Assembly (NCBI GenBank): GCA_034927285.1
Contig: JAYFQF010000031.1
Coordinates: forward strand, 57,181 to 121,180
Source of the DNA: JAYFQF01 sp034927285
Lineage (GTDB): Bacteria; Bacillota; Peptococcia; DRI-13; UBA5745
Reading direction: 5' to 3'
DNA: 64,000 nt
Shown here: in pieces, positions 59,279 through 64,000 of the stretch
Numbering within the stretch: position 1 is the stretch's first letter
Layout of the letters: every line of letters starts with the position of its first letter
The notes under the pieces: generated by a model
What the model was told of the DNA's origin: nothing
What the model saw: the letters and a program-made list of their open reading frames with translations, nothing else
Database searches by the model: none
Position numbers and translations under genes: made by a program

Positions 59279-60052
59279 TCAGCGCCAGTTCCGCAGGGCC
59301 TTCAGGGTCAGCCGTAATACTTCTTCCCGCAGTTCCGTCTGATTCATCCAGTCCCGCTTCTGCCACTCCGGCCCGGCCAGGGTATCGCCGCTGTAAAGCA
59401 GCTGGCCAAACCCTGCTCCCCGGAAACGGGCCACCGCCGCAAAAGCCGAACATTCCATTTCCACCGCCTGGCAGCCTTCCGCCTTGCGGGCGGCGGCTCT
59501 GGCCCGGGTTTCCCGGTAAAAGCCGTCGGTGGTCCAGGTTTTGATCCGGCGATAGAGGAAGCCTTCCTCTTCCAGAGTCCGGCAAAGGATCTCCACGGCA
59601 GTCCCGTCGATTTCGATTTCCCGGGCAGGAGGCAAATAATGATAGGAGGCGCCTTCGTCCCGCACCGCTCTTTCCGGTACCAGCAACGCCCCCAGGGGCA
59701 GATCCCCCGCCAATACGCCGGCGCCGCCGCAGGCCATGATCTTGTTGGCGCCCCAGGCAATGCAGCGTTCCTCCATGATAATGCTGTAAGAAGCGCCGCA
59801 GCCGGGGTGGACTACGGCTACCCTCTCCCCTGCTCCCGCAGTGCGATACAGCTTTTTAGGGCCGGTTTCCGACGGATGGATATAGAAAGCTTCCAATTCG
59901 CCCCGGGCCTCCAGACGTTCCAGTACATCCTGAAAAAAGCAAAGCAAAAGCCGCTCCGGCATTTCCGGCAAAGCTCCGCCGCCAGGCTCGATTACCGCCT
60001 CCCTGGCTTCGTCAAATTCCATAATCGGATAGAGATGCTTTTTAAATCCCAT
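59279..60052 (-). CDS. Nucleoside phosphorylase (PNP/UDP family)
   Basis: The 257-residue protein has the PNP/UDP fold signatures VVHPGCGASYSIIMEE, KIMACGGAGVLAGDLPLG and the late CQAVEMECSAFAAVARFRG, whose Glu/Met/Glu binds the ribose. GVLAGDLPLGALLVPERA resembles uridine-phosphorylase-like enzymes. The base specificity is open. GGAGG precedes the ATG. It overlaps the end of the MEMO-like gene by 11 bp, so it is the last gene of that operon. Confidence 0.85.
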   Translation of the reverse strand: MGFKKHLYPIMEFDEAREAVIEPGGGALPEMPERLLLCFFQDVLERLEARGELEAFYIHPSETGPKKLYRTAGAGERVAVVHPGCGASYSIIMEERCIAWGANKIMACGGAGVLAGDLPLGALLVPERAVRDEGASYHYLPPAREIEIDGTAVEILCRTLEEEGFLYRRIKTWTTDGFYRETRARAAARKAEGCQAVEMECSAFAAVARFRGAGFGQLLYSGDTLAGPEWQKRDWMNQTELREEVLRLTLKALRNWR

Positions 60053-61124
60053 CCTTTGTTCCTCCCGCCGTCAGGATCAAATAGCTGGTTATTTCCTGTT
60101 CTCTGGCTCCCAGCAGCTGTCCGCTGTCGTTTTCCGCCAGCACCGTAAAACGTCCGTAGCCTGCTCCATCGGCATATCTGACCAGCCAGGCCAAAAGGGT
60201 CGGGCAATCCAGGGAGGTGCTGTCCAAAGAAGCGATGGTCCGCCAGTCCCCGGACTCCAGAAGTTTTTTGGTTTCTTTGTCCTTTTCCCCGGCCTGGCGG
60301 CTGGTCAGGCCATGGGAAAAGTCCGCCGACAAAATGATCAGGGCATTCTGGCCGGCATCACTTTCCAGCTCTCTCCAAAGTTCGTCCAGCTTTTCCTGAT
60401 CGCAGCGCCAGCGGAAGATGAGCGGAACCACTTTGGCCGAAGGGAAATACTCCGCAACAACAGGCAGGAGCATCGTCATGCTGTGCTCTGCCGCAAAGGA
60501 ATCGCCGGCCCGGCGGGCAACCCCCGCGGCAAAGAGCCTGTCCAGGATCTCCGCCGCCGGCTCCAGCAGGCCCGCGGACGTTTGCCAGGCACAATCCAGG
60601 GCCATGATGTCGCTGCCCAGATTTTCGTGGTTCGGCCCCAGCAAAATCACCGTCTCCGGAGGCTGATCCTTCCAGTTTTCTGCGACCCAGGCCAAAGCCT
60701 GAGCCGTTAAAAACGCCGCCGGACGATGGTGAGGCACCACTAAGATCCTGGGCGGCAGCGCAGCCTGCTCTGCCGCGGTCCGGAAACCTTCGTCGGCCAT
60801 TTCCCCCCGGTATTTCAATTCCTGCAGCTCTTCCTGGCTGTAAACCGTTCTTAAATCCACCGCCGGGCAAAGATCACCCTTTTCCGCAGCTTTCCCTTCC
60901 TCAGATCGGCGGTCCGGCGCCGGGGCGGCATCGGAATCCCCCGGCAGAGCCGGATTCAGATTCTGGCTTGTCTTTGGCAGGCTAAGGTCGGCTTTTTTCT
61001 TCTCCGCCGCGTCCATAAGAACCTGCGTAAAAACCAAATAGAAAGCAAAGGCCAGCAACAGGCCCAGACAAAAGAAAAACACAGGTGCGACCGGTCTTCG
61101 CCTCTTTCTTGGTTTACCGTCCAT
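60042..61124 (-). CDS. MEMO1-family protein with N-terminal membrane anchor (AmmeMemoRadiSam B-like)
   Basis: Residues ~10-35 are a membrane helix (FFFCLGLLLAFAFYLVFTQV) after a basic KPRKRRRP stretch. A ~65-residue disordered linker follows. The MEMO fold, related to dioxygenases and Zn peptidases, shows VPHHRPAAF, ILLGPNHENLGS, AEHSMTMLLPVV and ILSADFSHGLTS, the His/Asp cluster expected for metal binding. Standard AmmeMemoRadiSam B proteins are cytoplasmic; here the domain would lie outside the membrane. ATG 61124 has AGGTGG 6 nt upstream. It is 14 bp after the A2M-like gene. Confidence 0.85.
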   Translation of the reverse strand: MDGKPRKRRRPVAPVFFFCLGLLLAFAFYLVFTQVLMDAAEKKKADLSLPKTSQNLNPALPGDSDAAPAPDRRSEEGKAAEKGDLCPAVDLRTVYSQEELQELKYRGEMADEGFRTAAEQAALPPRILVVPHHRPAAFLTAQALAWVAENWKDQPPETVILLGPNHENLGSDIMALDCAWQTSAGLLEPAAEILDRLFAAGVARRAGDSFAAEHSMTMLLPVVAEYFPSAKVVPLIFRWRCDQEKLDELWRELESDAGQNALIILSADFSHGLTSRQAGEKDKETKKLLESGDWRTIASLDSTSLDCPTLLAWLVRYADGAGYGRFTVLAENDSGQLLGAREQEITSYLILTAGGTKDGI

Positions 61125-61138
61125 CAACTACCACCTTA

Positions 61139-64000
61139 TCAATTGATATATACCCGGGCCTCCTCGGTCACTGCGTAGACCCCGGGCTGCCCCACGCGGC
61201 TCAACGCCGCCGGTTCCGCCAGATAAGTGCCCGGCATTGCCACCCGCACATAGTACCGCAGCTGGCCCTTCAACCCTTCGCCGGATTTATCCAGGCAGAA
61301 AGTCAGCTGATTTTCTTTTTCGGACAAAAAGCTGATCCGGTCATTTACGGCGTCTTCCGTTACGCTTACATAGCGAAGCCCTGCGGGGAGATAATCCACA
61401 AGCTCGTAATAGCCGTCGGGGGCGTTGGCGCCGATTTCATAGTCAATAACCACCAGGATTTTTCCCGTAGCCGGCAGGCTGGCGGTAGTTCTGCCGCCCC
61501 CCTGGTAGCTGCGGCTTATCTTGAGTTCCTCTGCCGCCGCCGCGGCCTGAGGCTGCCGCCCGGCCTGGCGGTAAAGGGAGGTGACGGTAATATCGCCGCT
61601 GATCTGGCTGAATCTGACGGACTTCAGCTGCCGGGGAGTAAGGCTTAAGCGGTAAACCGGCACTTTGGTCAGACTGACGGCTTCCGTATCCTCACCAAGA
61701 GTATAGCTGAAGCCGCTTTCCGCAGGCAGCCGGCGGCAGGCGCCCTGGAGATAAGCCAGCTGTTCCAGCAGGCAGGGGTCTTCGGCGCTGAGGTTTTCCA
61801 ACAGATAAGCGTAGAGCTTTTCCGCCTCTTCCAGCTCCAAAAGGCCGGCCGCCGCCGCCATCTGAGCCGTGGCCTGGATCGTTTCCTGCCGGTCGTCGCT
61901 GACCTTTGCCCGCAGGGAAGATCCCAGGTCTTCCGTCCACCGGTCCAGCAGTTTTTCCACATAAGGCTTGGCATAATTTCCATCCCCGGCAAACAGCAGG
62001 CCGCAGGCCAGGTTCAGCATCTGCTGGCCGCTTAAAGCCTCGCCGTTCATGCTGCCTGACTCCAGCGCCAGCTTCATTTCCGTCAAAACCGGTTTGCCGG
62101 AAGCCGCCAGGCCCCACAGAGCCAGGGTAGGATCCTGTTTTCCTTCTTTCAGTACAGCTTCAAAGTAATCGGCCAGGTGGTTTTTGCTTAAATATTCACC
62201 GCCGAAGGAAGCCGTCCGGACCGAGGTGCGCAGATCGCTCTGGCTGTAAGGCAGATAGCCGACGCCCCCGTCCTCGTTCTGATAGTTCAGTATCGCTTCC
62301 AGGGCCAGCTGTTTTTCCTCTCCGGTATAAGCCATCTCCGTATAGCCAAAGGAAGAGGCCAGAAGCTCTCCGACCTTCAGTGCGGCGATCCGCTGCTCCA
62401 GCCGGACCGTATTCTGTCCGGCCAGATTCATCAAGCCTTCCAGAGCCTGGCTGCGTTTCGTATCGCTGAAGATCAGAGTGGTCAGAGAATCCGGAGATCC
62501 CGGAATCGCAGCCCCTTCCGTCAATGCCTTCTGACTTTGGGCCTGATAGCTTTGCCTGGTTTCCACCACCTGGAAGCTTTGTTTCAGCGTATCGCTGTAA
62601 GACAGGCAGGCAGCCTCCACCAGCAGGGTATAATTCCCTGCTTCCAGGGCCGGCAGCTCCAGAGACTGCCAGGTAAAGGGCGCGCCGCTCAGCTGCCTGG
62701 TGAAGCCCGCCTCCGGAATGGATACCTTCCAGGCTACCGCCTGGGAATTCTTCGAAACCTCCCGGCCGGCGGCCCGCAGGCCGATCACCGCCTTATCGCC
62801 GGAAAGAATCGGTCCGTTAAAGCGAAGATCGGTAAAAAACGGTAAGCCGGCGATGATATTTACGCTGCCGCTGCCTACCCAGATACCGGGAACATAGGCC
62901 TGCCAGACGGCCCGCCAGGAGGTGATATTATCCGGCAAGGTAAAGCTCACCCGAGCCTGGCCCTTTTCATCGGCAGTCACCGTGGTAAATAACGCCGAGT
63001 CCTGGAAATTCTCCCGGATTCCGCCGTCGCCGCCGCCTTCGGCCATGGGCCCCAAAATGCTGTCCCCGTTCATAATGGTGAAGCTGTAGTCAAAGGAATA
63101 CAGGTTTCCCCAAAAGACCTGGTCAGCCATATCGGTTTCCAGATCCTCGATAGCCAACAGCGCTTCATCCAATATATTCAGGTTAATCACACCCGGCCGG
63201 GGATTACCCTGGCTGTCGGTCAGCAAAAGCTCCATGTTTACCAGGTCCCCGGGGGAATAGCTTTGCTTATCCGTCGTAATCTTCAGATTCAGGGAGCGCT
63301 CCTGGGTATCCATCAGCAGGGATGTGGCGTAGGCTACGGAGCTGTAGGATTTGCCGTCAAAATAAACGCCGGAAACATTCAGCCCCGGGATGTCCTCTTC
63401 GGTAAATTGGACCTGATAAGTGTTTTCCCGGGATACCACATAATCGTTGATCTTGTCTCCGCTGGTAAAAAACAGGCAGTAGCCTTCCGAGGCCAAAGGC
63501 GCATCCTGGGAATAGAAGCAGTAATCCACCTTCTCCCCGATTTTGACATAGCCCCCCTCGTCTTCCCGCTGGAGCCAGATATAATCGTTGTCCTCATTTC
63601 TGGTGCCCTTTGCCGTAGGCGGAATATAAAAGTCCCGATAAAAGCTGCGGCCGCTTCTGTCCTCGGCATATACCCTGATCTGGTAGGAATCCTCGCTTTC
63701 CAGCCGCCCTTTGAAGGTAGCCTGGCCGGCGCCGTCATACTGCCAGGGGATATCCGGTTCGCTTACGCTATGATATATGTATTCATACACCGGTTCCATC
63801 AGCCTGGTGTAGGGATCCAGTCGCTTGCCGGTCTCCACCTTTTCCCAATACTGCCTGGTCACCTCCGCCCGCAGCTCCAGAACGCCCTGAAATTCCTGAC
63901 GGGCCTGTTGGGCTAAAGTGCCGTAATCGCTCCAAGCCGTCACCTGATCCGCAGAGAGTTCAAATACCTCCATCTCGGAGCTGAACTCCCGGGGCTCCCT
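61139..64000 (-). CDS. Alpha-2-macroglobulin-family protein, N-terminal part outside the window
   Basis: The frame is open to the window edge (REPREFSSEMEVFELS precedes the first internal ATG), so ~953 C-terminal residues are visible. Seen in order: MG-type beta domains (DLVNMELLLTDSQGNPRPGV), the bait-adjacent region, the A2M signature TLPDNITSWRAVWQAYVPG, and a helical alpha/alpha toroid (QEDGGVGYLPYSQ-like NEDGGVGYLPYSQSD). The thioester motif CxEQ is absent: the expected place reads AGQNTVRLEQ. Non-thioester bacterial A2Ms are known. It would be extracellular and trap or bind proteases. MEMO-like and nucleoside phosphorylase genes follow closely. Confidence 0.85.
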   Translation of the reverse strand, partial: REPREFSSEMEVFELSADQVTAWSDYGTLAQQARQEFQGVLELRAEVTRQYWEKVETGKRLDPYTRLMEPVYEYIYHSVSEPDIPWQYDGAGQATFKGRLESEDSYQIRVYAEDRSGRSFYRDFYIPPTAKGTRNEDNDYIWLQREDEGGYVKIGEKVDYCFYSQDAPLASEGYCLFFTSGDKINDYVVSRENTYQVQFTEEDIPGLNVSGVYFDGKSYSSVAYATSLLMDTQERSLNLKITTDKQSYSPGDLVNMELLLTDSQGNPRPGVINLNILDEALLAIEDLETDMADQVFWGNLYSFDYSFTIMNGDSILGPMAEGGGDGGIRENFQDSALFTTVTADEKGQARVSFTLPDNITSWRAVWQAYVPGIWVGSGSVNIIAGLPFFTDLRFNGPILSGDKAVIGLRAAGREVSKNSQAVAWKVSIPEAGFTRQLSGAPFTWQSLELPALEAGNYTLLVEAACLSYSDTLKQSFQVVETRQSYQAQSQKALTEGAAIPGSPDSLTTLIFSDTKRSQALEGLMNLAGQNTVRLEQRIAALKVGELLASSFGYTEMAYTGEEKQLALEAILNYQNEDGGVGYLPYSQSDLRTSVRTASFGGEYLSKNHLADYFEAVLKEGKQDPTLALWGLAASGKPVLTEMKLALESGSMNGEALSGQQMLNLACGLLFAGDGNYAKPYVEKLLDRWTEDLGSSLRAKVSDDRQETIQATAQMAAAAGLLELEEAEKLYAYLLENLSAEDPCLLEQLAYLQGACRRLPAESGFSYTLGEDTEAVSLTKVPVYRLSLTPRQLKSVRFSQISGDITVTSLYRQAGRQPQAAAAAEELKISRSYQGGGRTTASLPATGKILVVIDYEIGANAPDGYYELVDYLPAGLRYVSVTEDAVNDRISFLSEKENQLTFCLDKSGEGLKGQLRYYVRVAMPGTYLAEPAALSRVGQPGVYAVTEEARVYIN

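Noticed and set aside
1..64000. CRISPR arrays, prophage or insertion-sequence transposases
   Set aside because: No regularly spaced repeats, no transposase or phage genes were seen. The only recombinase is the housekeeping XerC type.

Overview
The window is a gene-dense, GC-rich stretch of a Bacillota (Firmicutes) chromosome, most likely a spore-forming member of the Clostridia. PolC, CodY, TrmFO, a short EF-Ts and the gene order dprA-topA-trmFO-xer-codY-rpsB-tsf-pyrH-frr-uppS-cdsA-rseP-ispG-proS-polC point to Bacillota. SpoVAF and SpoVB point to sporulation. An SLH-domain surface protein and an LTA-synthase-type enzyme point to a Gram-positive envelope with an S-layer. Rubredoxin, an EFR1-type ferredoxin/flavodoxin and a MEMO-like protein suggest anaerobic life. 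I cannot name the genus from sequence alone.

Layout. 1-3016 (+): the 3' part of a PLP-dependent decarboxylase and a secreted RCC1-repeat protein with three SLH domains. 3137-11960 (-): a ferredoxin/flavodoxin fusion, then a compact envelope cluster (alpha/beta hydrolase, membrane-anchored Mur ligase, Ddl, LtaS-like enzyme, VanY-like carboxypeptidase), a repeat element and an MBL-fold hydrolase. 12112-31327 (-): the large housekeeping block for replication, translation, isoprenoid and phospholipid synthesis, divided by terminators. 31471-33129 (+): tRNA-Trp and spoVAF. 33415-41514: a divergent EF-G paralogue, SpoVB, an XRE membrane regulator, a decayed pyruvate-kinase gene, a YwaF-type membrane protein, a lipoprotein and a GNAT protein. 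41633-49098 (-): SurE, FolE, PssA-Psd, a DinG-type exonuclease/helicase and AhcY, with a small membrane-protein gene on the opposite strand. 49161-55431: tRNA-Arg(CCG), TrmL, a FakB/FakA-type pair, a beta-CASP RNase, rubredoxin and a PF06541 membrane protein. 55647-59127 (+): an amidohydrolase and a YtrA-type GntR/ABC transporter operon. 59279-64000 (-): nucleoside phosphorylase, membrane-anchored MEMO-like protein and an alpha-2-macroglobulin-like protein cut by the window end.

The most unusual observation is PolC (12112-15681). It is one intact frame, but it lacks both the DEDDh 3'-5' exonuclease domain that normally interrupts the PHP domain and the KH-like second N-terminal domain. The PHP metal-binding motifs, zinc finger, polymerase active site and clamp-binding tail are all kept. 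Other points of interest are the loss of dxr from its usual place between cdsA and rseP, the Mur ligase/Ddl/LtaS/VanY cluster, a pyruvate-kinase gene that has lost its middle, an orphan spoVAF with a sigma-G-like promoter, a family of long inverted-repeat hairpins, a candidate YtrA operator, and frequent TTG start codons.
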